Positions 9,814 through 18,993 of a stretch of DNA of 64,000 nt are shown piece by piece. Position numbers and translations under genes: made by a program. Position 1 is the first letter of the stretch; every line of letters begins with the position of its first letter. Source of the DNA: Acidobacteriota bacterium (GTDB lineage Bacteria; Acidobacteriota; Thermoanaerobaculia; Multivoradales; Multivoraceae); the NCBI GenBank assembly GCA_011525365.1, contig WTGQ01000002.1:3622962-3686961 (forward strand), read 5' to 3'. Below the pieces are notes generated by a model that worked only from the letters and a program-made list of their open reading frames with translations, had not been told where the DNA came from and made no database searches.

Positions 9814-9819
9814 AGTATA
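9814..9819 (-). promoter_or_regulatory. -10 element, predicted leaderless promoter of the TPR gene
   Basis: TATACT (five of six matches to TATAAT) is separated from the ATG at 9807 by six bases, so the transcript would begin at or next to the ATG. No Shine-Dalgarno sequence is present. No convincing -35 hexamer was seen. Confidence 0.55.
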
Positions 9820-9897
9820 GATCACGGGCACGGAATCCGTCTCTGTCTCTGAGCGCCGTTCCAGGCGAGCCCCACGACCCGGGAGGAAGACAGCGCG

Positions 9898-11067
9898 ATG
9901 GCAGAAACACCGGTCCCGAACGGGAACACCTCCAGAGACTCAGACGATGTCCGGCAGACTCTGGTCGCACTGAACCTGGTGCACGGAGACCGCGGGCTCA
10001 TCTGCGCGCTCGCTCAACGGCTCCGCACGGCCGGCGAACTCCGTAGCGGCCGCTTCGCCGAGGAGGCGGCCAGCAGCCTCGAAGCGCCCCTCGACAGGGT
10101 TCGGACCATCCTGCTCGCGGCGCGCGGCCGCCTCGGCGACGCCCGCACGGAGATGGCGCGGGCAAGCGAAGGCGGCGTCGACATCGTCACCCTGTTCGAT
10201 CCGGAGTACCCACCGGCGCTCGCCGACCTGGGACTGCAGGCGCCTCCCGTTCTCTACGTCCGCGGCCACCTGAGCCTTCCACCCGGCATCTCGATCGTCG
10301 GTTCCCGCAAAGCGGACGCCTACGGTCTCGAGGTCGCGTCCTGGTTCGCGCGCCGCCTGGCCGCGGCCGGCCTGGTCGTCATCTCCGGATTCGCCCGCGG
10401 CATCGATCAGGCCGCCCACCGCAGCGCGCTGGCGGCCCGCGCCGGGACCGGCCGCACGGCCGCCGTGCTCGGCTGCGGCATCGACGTCGACTACCCCCGT
10501 GGCAGCCGCCGTACGGCGGCCGAGATCGCACGGCACGGCTGTCTCATCACCGAGTTTCCTCTCGGCTGGCAGCCCCGTGCGCACCACTTTCCGATCCGGA
10601 ACCGCCTCATCGCCGCCCTCGGCTTCGCTTCGCTCGTGATCCGCGCCGCGCGACGCTCGGGCTCCCTGATCACGGCACGCCTGGCTCTCGACCTCGGGCG
10701 AGACGTCTACGCGGTGCCGGGTTCCGTTCTCTCCCGGGAGTCCGCCGGCGCCCACCTGCTGCTGCGAGACGGAGCGATTCCCGCCCTCGATCCCGACGCC
10801 ATGCTCGAAACCCTGCCCACGTCGATCCTGGCCCAACTCGAAGGCTCCCCGAGAGACACCGTCGAGTCGACCCGATCCGCCGCCACCGGCGCGTCCGAGG
10901 TCGACGACCTACTGGTCGCCCTGAGAGAAGGCGCTCGAACTCCGGAGGAACTCGCATCCCAACTCCGACAACCGGTACCCGGAGTCCTCGCCACCCTGGC
11001 CCGCCTGGAAGTCGACGGACTCGTGCGCCGCTACGAGGGCGCGAACTACGCACTGATGGCCCGCTAG
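9898..11067 (+). CDS. dprA: DNA-processing protein DprA/Smf
   Basis: 389-residue DprA that protects incoming single-stranded DNA and loads RecA during natural transformation. The Rossmann-like core shows the GSRKADAYG loop (about 137-145), ISGFARGIDQAAH and AAVLGCGIDVDYPRG, followed by a C-terminal winged-helix domain (about 330-385). The start is preceded by GGAGGA ten bases upstream. It heads a block that in Bacillus reads smf-topA-gid-xerC-hslVU; here topA faces it from the other strand and their stop codons are 10 bases apart. Confidence 0.95.
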   Translation: MAETPVPNGNTSRDSDDVRQTLVALNLVHGDRGLICALAQRLRTAGELRSGRFAEEAASSLEAPLDRVRTILLAARGRLGDARTEMARASEGGVDIVTLFDPEYPPALADLGLQAPPVLYVRGHLSLPPGISIVGSRKADAYGLEVASWFARRLAAAGLVVISGFARGIDQAAHRSALAARAGTGRTAAVLGCGIDVDYPRGSRRTAAEIARHGCLITEFPLGWQPRAHHFPIRNRLIAALGFASLVIRAARRSGSLITARLALDLGRDVYAVPGSVLSRESAGAHLLLRDGAIPALDPDAMLETLPTSILAQLEGSPRDTVESTRSAATGASEVDDLLVALREGARTPEELASQLRQPVPGVLATLARLEVDGLVRRYEGANYALMAR

Positions 11068-11083
11068 AGCCTTCTTCCTAGCG
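11062..11083. terminator. hairpin spanning the two convergent stop codons (dprA/topA)
   Basis: CGCTAG at 11062-11067 pairs with CTAGCG at 11078-11083, loop of 10 bases. The TAG of dprA and the TAG of topA (opposite strand) form part of the two arms. It could act as a weak bidirectional terminator, but there is no U-tract and the stem is only 6 bp. Confidence 0.35.
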
Positions 11084-13786
11084 ACGCGCCGTCTTCTTCT
11101 TCGCCGGTCTCCGCTTCCGCGCCGTCCGCCGCCGCGGCGCCCTGGGGTTCTTGCCCTGGGCCACCAGCTTCGCCTCCCGCGCCGCCAGGAGTTCGACCGC
11201 CGCTTCCAGGTCGATGTCCTGGGGATCCTTGCCCTTGGGCACCGTGGCGTTGACCTGACCATCCGTCACGTAGGGACCGAAGCGCCCCGTCCTGATGGAG
11301 AGGGCGAGACCGCTCTGCGGGTGTTCGCCCAGCTCCTTGAGCACCGACGGCGACGAGCCCCGGCGGCGCTTCGGCTGGCGCAGCAGCGCCAGGGCCTCGT
11401 CGAGGCCGATCGTGGCCATCTGCTCCTGGCTCTCCAGGCTGCGGCTCTCCCTGCCGCAGCGGATGTAGGCACCGTACCTCCCGTCCTGGACCGTGATGAC
11501 CTCATCGCTCTCGGGATGGCGGCCGACCTCGCGCGGAAAGGACAGGAGCAGAAGCGCTTCGTCGAGAGTGAGACTCGTCCGATCCATCGACGGCCACAGG
11601 CTGGCCATCTTCGGCTTCGCCGCCCCACCTCCGGACTTTCTGCCGCGCTTCCTCCCCGATCCACCCGGAACGGCGTCGCCCAACTGGACGTAGTCGCCGT
11701 AGCGGCCCGTCTTGACGTAGACCGGTTCGCCCGTTTCCGGATGGTGTCCAAGCGGACCGCGCTGTTCCGACACTCTTTCGAGCATCGAGAGGGCCTTCTC
11801 GAGGGTGAGTTCGTCGGGCGGCACGCCGTCCTCCAGCGAAACCCGTTCTCCGTCGTCGCCGGCCTGGATGTACGGACCATAGCGGCCGACGCGGACGGCG
11901 ACTCCGCGGCCCTCTTCGTCCTCGCCCAGCACAAGCGAACACACCGCGCGGGCGTCGATATCGTCGATCCCCTCGCCGACCAGCGACTGCAGGCCCCTGC
12001 GACCGGCGCCCCCCGGTCCCGGCTCGCGGCCGAAGTAGAAGTTCCGCAGCCACGGTGTGGCCTCGCGCTCTCCGCCGGCGATCGCGTCGAGATCGCTCTC
12101 CATCCGCGCGGTGAAGTCCAGGTCCACCAGATCTCCGAGGTGCTGCTCCAGGAGCCGGGTCACGGCGAAGGCGAGGAAGGTCGGCACCAGGGCCGACCCC
12201 TTCTTCCAGACATACCCCCGGTCGACGATGGTCTGGAGGATGGCGGCGTACGTCGACGGCCGGCCCACGCCCTGCTTTTCCAGCTCGCGGACCAGACTGG
12301 CCTCGGTGTAGCGCGCGGGCGGCTGCGTGGTGTGGCCGTTCGGCTCCGCCGTCGCCACCCCGGCCGTGTCCCCCTGGCGGAGCGGCGGCAGGAAACGCTC
12401 CTCGTCCTCCGCCCGGGTGCGCGGATCGTCGCTGCCCTCCACGTAGACACGGAGGAAACCGGCGAAACGCAGCACCCGGCCGGAGGCGTTCAGTTGCACC
12501 GCGCCGGCCCCGGGCGTGGACGTCTCGAGGAGCACCGTCGTGGAGGTGCCGGAGGCGTCCTTCATTTGGGACGCCAGCGTCCGCTTCCAGATCAGTTCGT
12601 AGAGGCGCAGCGAGTCTCGATCGAGGGCTCCCCGCAACTGGTCCGGCGTGCGGAAGCTGGTGCCGGCCGGCCGGATCGCCTCGTGCGCCTCCTGGGCGTT
12701 CGCTCTCCGGGCGTAGACACGCGCCTTGCCCGGCAGGTACTCGGAGCCGTAGAGATCGGCGACCTGCCGCCGCGCGGCGGCGATCGCCTGCCCGGAGAGG
12801 GCGGTCGAGTCCGTGCGCATGTAGGTGATGTAGCCGTTCTCGTACAGCCCCTGGGCCACCCTCATCGTGCGCTGCGCCGTGTACCTGAGCTTGCGCGCGG
12901 CCTCCTGCTGCAGGGTCGAAGTGATGAAGGGCGCGTAGGGACGGCGGGTGAACGGCTGCTCCTTCACCTCAGCGACCACCGGGCGGGTCGAGGGCAGCTC
13001 CTCGCCCAGGGTCCGCGCCTCGGTCTCCAGCAGCAGGTGGGCTTTGGTCTTCAGCTTGCCCGTTGTCCGGTCGAAGTCCCGCCCGCGAGCCACCGTCCTG
13101 CCGCCGACGGCTGACACGCGCGCGGGAAAGCGTCGCGCCTGCCCCTCCCCCGTCTCGAGCTCCACCTCTACGGTCCAGTAGCCCGCAGGTACGAAAGCCA
13201 TCCGCTCGCGCTCCCGCTCGACGACGATCCGGGTCGCCACGGATTGCACGCGGCCCGCGGACAAACGCGGCTGGACCTTCTTCCAGAGCACCGGGGAGAC
13301 CTCGTAGCCGTAGAGCCGGTCCAGCACCCGCCGGGCCTCCTGAGCGTCGACCAGACGGCGGTCGATGTCCCGTGTCCTGCCCAGCGCCTCCTCGACCGCC
13401 GACCGGGTGATCTCGTGGAAGACCATCCGGCGCACCGGCACCTTGGGCTTGAGCACCTCCTTCAGATGCCACGCGATCGCCTCACCCTCGCGATCCTCAT
13501 CCGTCGCGAGCACGAGTTCGTCGGCGTCGCGCAGCGCCTTCCGGAGCTTGGTGATCTGCTCCTTCTTTTCGCGCGGGATCACGTAGAGCGGATCGAATCC
13601 GCCTTCGATGTCGACCCCGAGGCGGGCCCATGGGCGGTCGCGGTACTTCTGCGGCACCTCGGCGGCGGTCCGGGGCAGGTCCCGGATGTGTCCGATCGAC
13701 GACTCCACCCGGTAGCCGGGCCCGAGGTAGCGCTCGATCGTCCTGGCCTTGGCCGGCGACTCCACGATGACGAGTGAGCTAGCCAT
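11078..13786 (-). CDS. topA: DNA topoisomerase I
   Basis: 902-residue type IA topoisomerase that relaxes negative supercoils. N-terminal Toprim domain (SLVIVESPAKA, then DEDREGEAIAWH), catalytic Tyr in GYITYMRTDSTALS, then four C-terminal topoisomerase repeats (each with a G-R-Y/F-G-x-Y core, for example VGRYGPYIQAG) instead of Cys4 zinc fingers, and a Lys/Arg-rich tail of about 25 residues. Start 13786 (MASSLVIVESPAKA) is chosen over an upstream in-frame ATG that lies inside the promoter. Divergent from trmFO across 66 bases. Confidence 0.96.
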   Translation of the reverse strand: MASSLVIVESPAKARTIERYLGPGYRVESSIGHIRDLPRTAAEVPQKYRDRPWARLGVDIEGGFDPLYVIPREKKEQITKLRKALRDADELVLATDEDREGEAIAWHLKEVLKPKVPVRRMVFHEITRSAVEEALGRTRDIDRRLVDAQEARRVLDRLYGYEVSPVLWKKVQPRLSAGRVQSVATRIVVERERERMAFVPAGYWTVEVELETGEGQARRFPARVSAVGGRTVARGRDFDRTTGKLKTKAHLLLETEARTLGEELPSTRPVVAEVKEQPFTRRPYAPFITSTLQQEAARKLRYTAQRTMRVAQGLYENGYITYMRTDSTALSGQAIAAARRQVADLYGSEYLPGKARVYARRANAQEAHEAIRPAGTSFRTPDQLRGALDRDSLRLYELIWKRTLASQMKDASGTSTTVLLETSTPGAGAVQLNASGRVLRFAGFLRVYVEGSDDPRTRAEDEERFLPPLRQGDTAGVATAEPNGHTTQPPARYTEASLVRELEKQGVGRPSTYAAILQTIVDRGYVWKKGSALVPTFLAFAVTRLLEQHLGDLVDLDFTARMESDLDAIAGGEREATPWLRNFYFGREPGPGGAGRRGLQSLVGEGIDDIDARAVCSLVLGEDEEGRGVAVRVGRYGPYIQAGDDGERVSLEDGVPPDELTLEKALSMLERVSEQRGPLGHHPETGEPVYVKTGRYGDYVQLGDAVPGGSGRKRGRKSGGGAAKPKMASLWPSMDRTSLTLDEALLLLSFPREVGRHPESDEVITVQDGRYGAYIRCGRESRSLESQEQMATIGLDEALALLRQPKRRRGSSPSVLKELGEHPQSGLALSIRTGRFGPYVTDGQVNATVPKGKDPQDIDLEAAVELLAAREAKLVAQGKNPRAPRRRTARKRRPAKKKTARR

Positions 13787-13796
13787 ACGCGCGGGG

Positions 13797-13824
13797 ACGA
13801 TAGTAGAGCGGTGAACCTTGTCAA
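13797..13824 (-). promoter_or_regulatory. topA promoter (TTGACA - 16 - TATCGT)
   Basis: On the minus strand a perfect -35 TTGACA (13824-13819) lies 16 bases before TATCGT (13802-13797). Transcription would start near 13790, leaving about four bases before the topA ATG. No ribosome site is present. The -35 overlaps the -35 of the divergent trmFO promoter. Confidence 0.6.
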
Positions 13825-13846
13825 GCTGTCGAGGCCTTGCCATGAT
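13818..13846 (+). promoter_or_regulatory. trmFO promoter (TTGTCA - 17 - CATGAT)
   Basis: TTGTCA (13818-13823, five of six) and CATGAT (13841-13846, four of six) are 17 bases apart. A start seven bases downstream falls on 13853, the A of the trmFO ATG, so the mRNA would be leaderless; no Shine-Dalgarno sequence is visible. Shares five bases with the topA -35. Confidence 0.55.
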
Positions 13847-13852
13847 GCGTCA

Positions 13853-15247
13853 ATGACCGCGCCCGTCGTAGTCGTTGGCGGCGGGCTCGCCGGCAGCGAG
13901 TGTGCCTTTCAACTCGCCTCGCGGGGCCGTGCCGTGACCCTGTACGAGATGCGGCCGCAACGCTCGACGCCGGCCCACGCCAGCGCCGACCTCGCCGAAC
14001 TCGTGTGCTCGAACTCGCTGCGCAGCGACGACCCGAACCATGCCGCCGGCCTGCTCAAGCGGGAAATGGAGTACTTCGGTTCCCTGGTCATCGCCGCGGC
14101 CCGCAGGAACGCCGTTCCCGCCGGCGGAGCGCTGGCCGTGGACCGGGCGCGCTTCGCCGCCGATGTCACGGCCGCCGTCGAATCCCACCCGCTGATCGAA
14201 CTCCGGCGCGAAGAGCTGACGGCGCTGCCCGAAGCGGGCGCCGGCGGCGACTGCGTGATCGCAACCGGACCCCTCACGTCGGAAGCGCTCACCCGGGAGA
14301 TCGAGAACCTGATCGGTGCGGACCATCTCTACTTCTATGACGCGATCGCTCCCATCGTTACAGGAGAAAGCCTCGACCAGGACCGATTGTTCCGGGCCTC
14401 GCGCTACGGCAAGGGCGGCGACGATTACCTGAACTGTCCGCTCGGCGAAGAGGAGTATCGGGGCTTTCGCCGCAGCCTGCTGGAGGCCGACACGATCGAG
14501 CTGCGCGAGTTCGAGCGCCCGCTCTTCTTCGAAGGCTGCCTGCCGATCGAGGAACTCGCCCGCCGCGGCGAGGACACCATGCGCTTCGGACCGATGAAGC
14601 CGGTAGGGCTGCGTACGCCGGACGGGAAACGCCCCCACGCCGTGGTCCAGCTCCGGCAGGAGGACCTCGCCCGCAGCCAGTACAACCTCGTCGGCTTCCA
14701 GTCCCGAATGACCTGGCCCGAGCAGCGCCGCGTGCTCCGGACCCTGCCGGGACTCGCCTCCGCCCGCTTCGTCCGGTACGGCCAGGTGCATCGCAACACC
14801 TTCATCAACGCTCCTCTCCACCTCGATCGCTGGTACCGCTTCGCCGGGCGACCCAACCTGCGGCTGGCCGGCCAGATGACCGGGGTCGAGGGCTACCTCG
14901 AGTCCGCCGCCACCGGTCTCGTCATCGCCCTCTACCTCGTGCTCCAGAATCGGGACCGGCAGCCGTCGCCGCTCCCCGACACGACCGCGCTCGGAGCCCT
15001 CGCCAGACACCTCACCGAGTCGAACCCGAAGCGCTACCAGCCCACGAACATCAACTACGGCCTGCTCGAGCCCCTCGTCGGACGCGTGCGCCGACGCGAA
15101 CGACGGGCCGCCTACGTCGACCGGGCGCATCAGGCACTCGTGGCCTGGGCCGCTAAAATGGGGCTCGCGGGAGTACTTTCGTGGGAATCACCGACCATGC
15201 CGAGCCAGGAAGACGAGCCGAGCCGAGCGGCGCGCTCGCCGCGCTGA
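13853..15247 (+). CDS. trmFO: methylenetetrahydrofolate-tRNA-(uracil-5-)-methyltransferase TrmFO
   Basis: FAD- and folate-dependent enzyme that makes m5U54 in the T-loop of tRNA. 464 residues. The N-terminal FAD site reads VVVVGGGLAGSECAFQLA, followed by LYEMRP and the conserved CSNSLRSDDP. The C-terminal half has the GQMTGVEGYLESAATG motif. Start 13853 replaces an upstream GTG because the family begins right at this Met and the promoter lies between. Its end overlaps the xerC start by 67 bases. Confidence 0.96.
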   Translation: MTAPVVVVGGGLAGSECAFQLASRGRAVTLYEMRPQRSTPAHASADLAELVCSNSLRSDDPNHAAGLLKREMEYFGSLVIAAARRNAVPAGGALAVDRARFAADVTAAVESHPLIELRREELTALPEAGAGGDCVIATGPLTSEALTREIENLIGADHLYFYDAIAPIVTGESLDQDRLFRASRYGKGGDDYLNCPLGEEEYRGFRRSLLEADTIELREFERPLFFEGCLPIEELARRGEDTMRFGPMKPVGLRTPDGKRPHAVVQLRQEDLARSQYNLVGFQSRMTWPEQRRVLRTLPGLASARFVRYGQVHRNTFINAPLHLDRWYRFAGRPNLRLAGQMTGVEGYLESAATGLVIALYLVLQNRDRQPSPLPDTTALGALARHLTESNPKRYQPTNINYGLLEPLVGRVRRRERRAAYVDRAHQALVAWAAKMGLAGVLSWESPTMPSQEDEPSRAARSPR

Positions 15248-16170
15248 TCGCTGACTTCCTGGAGTACCTGGAGCTGGAGCGGAATTGCTCCGAACACACC
15301 GTGCGCGCGTACGGCCGGGATCTCGCGGCCTTCGCCGAGTTCCGAACCGCCAGCGGCAGTAATGACCAGAACCTCGACGACATCGACCAACTGCTGGTCC
15401 GGTCCTTCGTCGCCGCTCTCAACCAGCGTCGACTGGCCCGACGCACTCAGGGTCGCCACCTCTCGGCGCTGCGCGGCCTGTTCCGCTACGCCTGCCTGAT
15501 GGGCCGTATGCAGTCGAATCCGGCCGAGTCGGTGCCCACGCCGAAGGTCGAGAAGACCCTGCCCCGCCACCTGCGTCCCGGCGAGATCGAAGCCCTGCTC
15601 GAGGCTCCCGCCGGCCGCGCGGGACCACTCGGCCCGAGGGACCGGGCCCTACTCGAACTGCTCTACGCCTCCGGTCTCCGCGTCGGTGAGCTGGTCGCAC
15701 TGAACTGGCGCGATATCGACCTCGGGGCCAGGGTGCTGCGCGTCGTCGGCAAGGGAGACCGCGAACGGATGACGCCCTTCGGCGGTCCGGCGGAGCAGGC
15801 GCTCCGCCAGTGGCTCGACGCCTGGGAAGACGTGTTCCGGCCTCGGGGCGGCAACCAGGCCGGCCGACCGGAAGACGGGAACCTGGAACCGGTGTTCCTG
15901 AACCGCAACGGCGGCCGACTCTCGGCGCGGTCCGTTCGGCGCATCATCGACCGCTACGTCGAGGAGACGGCACAGGCGGCGGGGGCTCACCCGCACGCGC
16001 TGCGCCACAGCTTCGCGACCCACCTGCTCGAATCGGGCGCCGACCTGCGTTCGATCCAGGAACTCCTCGGCCACGCCTCGCTCTCGACCACTCAGCGCTA
16101 CATGCACATGGATACCGGACGCCTGCTCCAGGTCTACCGGGAAAGCCATCCCAGGGCGAAGGGCGCCTGA
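15181..16170 (+). CDS. xerC: site-specific tyrosine recombinase XerC
   Basis: Chromosome-dimer resolution recombinase, 329 residues. N-terminal SAM-like core-binding domain (IADFLEYLELERNCSEHTV) and C-terminal catalytic domain with the Arg in ASGLRVGEL, H-x-x-R in HALRHSFATHLLESG, the second His in LLGHASLSTTQRY and the nucleophile Tyr in that segment. The GTG at 15181 is the only usual start before the core domain, so the gene overlaps trmFO by 67 bases. Follows trmFO as in Bacillus (gid-codV). Not a phage integrase: no attachment sites or cargo nearby. Confidence 0.92.
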   Translation: MGITDHAEPGRRAEPSGALAALIADFLEYLELERNCSEHTVRAYGRDLAAFAEFRTASGSNDQNLDDIDQLLVRSFVAALNQRRLARRTQGRHLSALRGLFRYACLMGRMQSNPAESVPTPKVEKTLPRHLRPGEIEALLEAPAGRAGPLGPRDRALLELLYASGLRVGELVALNWRDIDLGARVLRVVGKGDRERMTPFGGPAEQALRQWLDAWEDVFRPRGGNQAGRPEDGNLEPVFLNRNGGRLSARSVRRIIDRYVEETAQAAGAHPHALRHSFATHLLESGADLRSIQELLGHASLSTTQRYMHMDTGRLLQVYRESHPRAKGA

Positions 16171-16205
16171 GTTCCTTCCCGACAGTTCAAGAAGAGGAAC
16201 CTCGA

Positions 16206-17024
16206 ATGAAACTCCCCGCCGCCCGCCGAACCACTCCGTCCGTAGTAGCGATGGTCGCGTGCCTGACGATCTCCGGCGCCGCCATCGCCCAGGACGACCT
16301 GCGCGGCTTTCAGCTCGTTGGCGACTACCAGCTCTTCCTGCAGGGACAGGAAGCGCCTGACGCGCAGCTCTACCTCTCCCGCACCGCGGGCGCCTTCCTC
16401 GTGGTGGCCGATGAGCTGCCGTCCCCGGTACTGCTGAGCGCCCGTAATCAGATGACTCGCAAGGTACAGCTACTCAAGATCTCCCCGGCCGGCGAGGACA
16501 CCCTCGATCTCCTGCCCGGCGCCCTGTTCGGCCCCCCGATGCCGTTCCGGCCAATCCCCAAGGGACTCGAGTTCGCCGTCGATGGCGTCCTGGCCCAACT
16601 CCGGCAGCGACCCTCCTGGGCCGGCGAGGCGACTCTGGCGAACCTCTACGCCCACGAGCCGGGCTATCGCCGCGACGCCAGCTCCTACGAGAGCGACCCG
16701 GCTGCCGTTGCCGAGGTGGCCGCGCTCGGCGCAGGGGTCGAGGTCCGGGTCGTGTTCGGGTCCTGGTGCCACGTCTGCGAGCGGTTCATGCCGCGCGGGC
16801 TGAAGGTCCACGAGCAGCTCCAGGAATCGCCCGTGCGGTTCACCTACTATGGCCTCGGGGACGACAACCCGTGGGGTGACGCCGAGGTGGACCGGCTCGG
16901 GGTCACGGAACTCCCGACCGCGATCGTCTACCGAAACGGCGAGGAGATCGGCCGCTACATCGGCGGCCCCGGCTGGACCAGTCCCGAGGTGTCCCTGCTC
17001 AACATTCTGCGAGAGAATCCGTAG
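16206..17024 (+). CDS. secreted thioredoxin-like protein
   Basis: 272 residues with a signal peptide (about 10-28, ending AIAQ). The C-terminal half is a thioredoxin fold: VVFGSWCHVCERF carries a C-x-x-C site and a later cis-Pro-type ELPTAIVYRNG loop. The N-terminal 130 residues match no family I know. AAGAGGAA precedes the ATG by seven bases. It sits between xerC and hslV, interrupting a pair that is usually adjacent. Likely an envelope disulfide reductase or sensor; substrate unknown. Confidence 0.8.
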   Translation: MKLPAARRTTPSVVAMVACLTISGAAIAQDDLRGFQLVGDYQLFLQGQEAPDAQLYLSRTAGAFLVVADELPSPVLLSARNQMTRKVQLLKISPAGEDTLDLLPGALFGPPMPFRPIPKGLEFAVDGVLAQLRQRPSWAGEATLANLYAHEPGYRRDASSYESDPAAVAEVAALGAGVEVRVVFGSWCHVCERFMPRGLKVHEQLQESPVRFTYYGLGDDNPWGDAEVDRLGVTELPTAIVYRNGEEIGRYIGGPGWTSPEVSLLNILRENP

Positions 17025-17074
17025 ACGAGCTGCGACCGCCCCGTGACGGGAAGCTCGGAGAGCCCCAGCCAACC

Positions 17075-17623
17075 ATGACGACGATCCTGCTCGTGCGCCG
17101 CGGCGACACGACATGCATGGCCAGTGACGGACAAGTCACCAACGGCGCCGCGAACACGGTGGTCAAGGCAAGGGCCCGCAAGGTCCAGCGCGCCGGCAAG
17201 GGCCGGATTCTGGTCGGCTTCGCGGGCGGCGGCGCCGACGCGCTGGCCCTCTTCTCGCGGTTCGAGGCGAAGCTCGACGAGTACCAGGGGAACTTCGAGC
17301 GCGCCGTGGTCGAACTGGCAATGGACTGGAGGACGGATCGCGCCCTGCGACGGCTCGAAGCGCAGATGATCGTGGCCGACGGCCGCAAGAGCTTCCTCGC
17401 GATGGGCAACGGCGACCTCCTCGAACCGGACAGCGATATGCCGCTGGCGATCGGCTCCGGCGGGAACTACGCCCTGGCCGCGGCTCGCGCGCTACTCGAG
17501 CACACCGAACTCGACGCGGAACGGATCGCGCTCGAGGCGATGCGGATCACCGCCGATCTCTGCATCTACACGAACGACCAGATCACCGTCGAGCGTCTCG
17601 AAGCCGGCGGGGACGGCGCATGA
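17075..17623 (+). CDS. hslV: ATP-dependent protease peptidase subunit HslV (ClpQ)
   Basis: 182-residue proteasome-like threonine peptidase. The mature N-terminal Thr follows Met (M-T-T-I-L), then VRRGDTTCMASDGQVT, ARKVQR, and GSGGNYALAAARAL. Forms a dodecamer with HslU. The stop overlaps the hslU ATG by 4 bases. GGAGAG lies about 13 bases upstream of the start, further than usual. Confidence 0.96.
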   Translation: MTTILLVRRGDTTCMASDGQVTNGAANTVVKARARKVQRAGKGRILVGFAGGGADALALFSRFEAKLDEYQGNFERAVVELAMDWRTDRALRRLEAQMIVADGRKSFLAMGNGDLLEPDSDMPLAIGSGGNYALAAARALLEHTELDAERIALEAMRITADLCIYTNDQITVERLEAGGDGA

Positions 17624-18993
17624 CGCTTTCGCCGGCGGCACCCGCTCCCTTCGTCGAGGATCTCACGCCGCGCGAGATCGTCGCCGCGCTCGACCGCCAC
17701 GTCGTCGGCCAGAAGGACGCCAAGCGCGCGGTGGCGATCGCCATGCGCAACCGCTGGCGACGCCAGCAGCTCGACCCGGAAACCGCCGAGGACATCGCGC
17801 CCAAGAACATCCTGATGATGGGCCCCACCGGCGTCGGCAAGACGGAGATCGCGCGCCGGCTGGCCAAGCTCGCCCGCGCTCCCTTCCTCAAGATCGAGGC
17901 GAGCAAGTTCACCGAGGTCGGCTATGTCGGCCGCGACGTCGAGTCGATCGTCCGCGATCTGATGGAGCTCGCGGTGGTGATGGTCGGAGAGGAGAAACGG
18001 GCGGCCGTCGAGGCCGACGCCGCGTCGCGGGCCGACGAGAGGCTGCTCCAGATCCTGGTACCCCAGGCGCCGCAGCCGGCTGCCGAGTCCGGTGACCCCG
18101 CGGACCAGCCCGCGCCCACTGAGACCCGCGAGCGCTTCCGCGAGTGGCTCAAGGAGGGCCGCCTCGACCACCGGATGGTCGAGATCGAGGTGGACGACGC
18201 TTCCCACCAGCAGTTCGAGATGTTCACGCCCCAGGGCGTGGAGGCGGTGGGCATCAACCTGAAGGAGATGCTCCCGGGTCTGTTCGGCAAGCGCAAACGC
18301 CAGATGGTCGAAGTAAGCGAGGCGCGGGAGATCCTGAGGCGGCAGGAAGCCGAGGCGCTGATCGACCGCCAGGACGTTGCCGAGGAAGCCCGGCTGCGGG
18401 TCGAGCAGGCCGGCATCGTCTTCCTCGACGAGATCGACAAGGTCGCCGGCCGCGACGGCGGCCACGGTCCCGACGTGTCCCGCGAGGGTGTTCAGCGCGA
18501 TCTCCTGCCGATCGTCGAAGGGACGACGGTGACCACCAAGTACGGACCAGTCAGGACCGACCACGTGCTGTTCATCGGCGCCGGCGCGTTCCACGTTGCG
18601 AAGCCGTCGGACCTGATCCCGGAACTCCAGGGTCGTTTCCCCATCCGCGTCGAACTGGGAGCGCTGGGCGAGCAGGAATTCGTCCGCATCCTGACCGAGC
18701 CGGACAGCGCCCTGACCACGCAGTACCGCGCGCTCCTCGGCGCGGAGGGGCTCGATCTCTCCTTCGGCGACGACGCGGTGCGGGAAGTCGCACGGCTCGC
18801 GGTGGAGGTCAACTCGCAGACCGAGAACATCGGAGCCCGCCGGCTGGCCACCCTGATGGAGCGGCTGCTGGAGGAAGTCTCCTTCGAGGCGCCGGACATG
18901 AACGGCGTGACCCTGGAGGTCGACGCCGCCTACGTAAACCGTGCGCTCGCCGACGTCGTGAAAGACCGCGACCTCAGCCGCTATGTCCTCTGA
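17620..18993 (+). CDS. hslU: ATP-dependent protease ATPase subunit HslU (ClpY)
   Basis: 457-residue AAA+ unfoldase. N-terminal LTPREIVAALDRHVVGQ, Walker A MMGPTGVGKTE (about 66-76), the GYVGRD pore motif, Walker B IVFLDEIDK, sensor regions, and the C-terminal SRYVL tail that inserts between HslV subunits. An I-domain of usual size lies at about 120-230. Coupled to hslV by ATGA. Confidence 0.97.
   Translation: MTLSPAAPAPFVEDLTPREIVAALDRHVVGQKDAKRAVAIAMRNRWRRQQLDPETAEDIAPKNILMMGPTGVGKTEIARRLAKLARAPFLKIEASKFTEVGYVGRDVESIVRDLMELAVVMVGEEKRAAVEADAASRADERLLQILVPQAPQPAAESGDPADQPAPTETRERFREWLKEGRLDHRMVEIEVDDASHQQFEMFTPQGVEAVGINLKEMLPGLFGKRKRQMVEVSEAREILRRQEAEALIDRQDVAEEARLRVEQAGIVFLDEIDKVAGRDGGHGPDVSREGVQRDLLPIVEGTTVTTKYGPVRTDHVLFIGAGAFHVAKPSDLIPELQGRFPIRVELGALGEQEFVRILTEPDSALTTQYRALLGAEGLDLSFGDDAVREVARLAVEVNSQTENIGARRLATLMERLLEEVSFEAPDMNGVTLEVDAAYVNRALADVVKDRDLSRYVL

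Noticed and set aside
15181..16170. Tyrosine recombinase as a mark of a prophage or integron
   Set aside because: The sequence and its place beside trmFO and hslVU fit housekeeping XerC; no attachment sites, cargo or repeats flank it.
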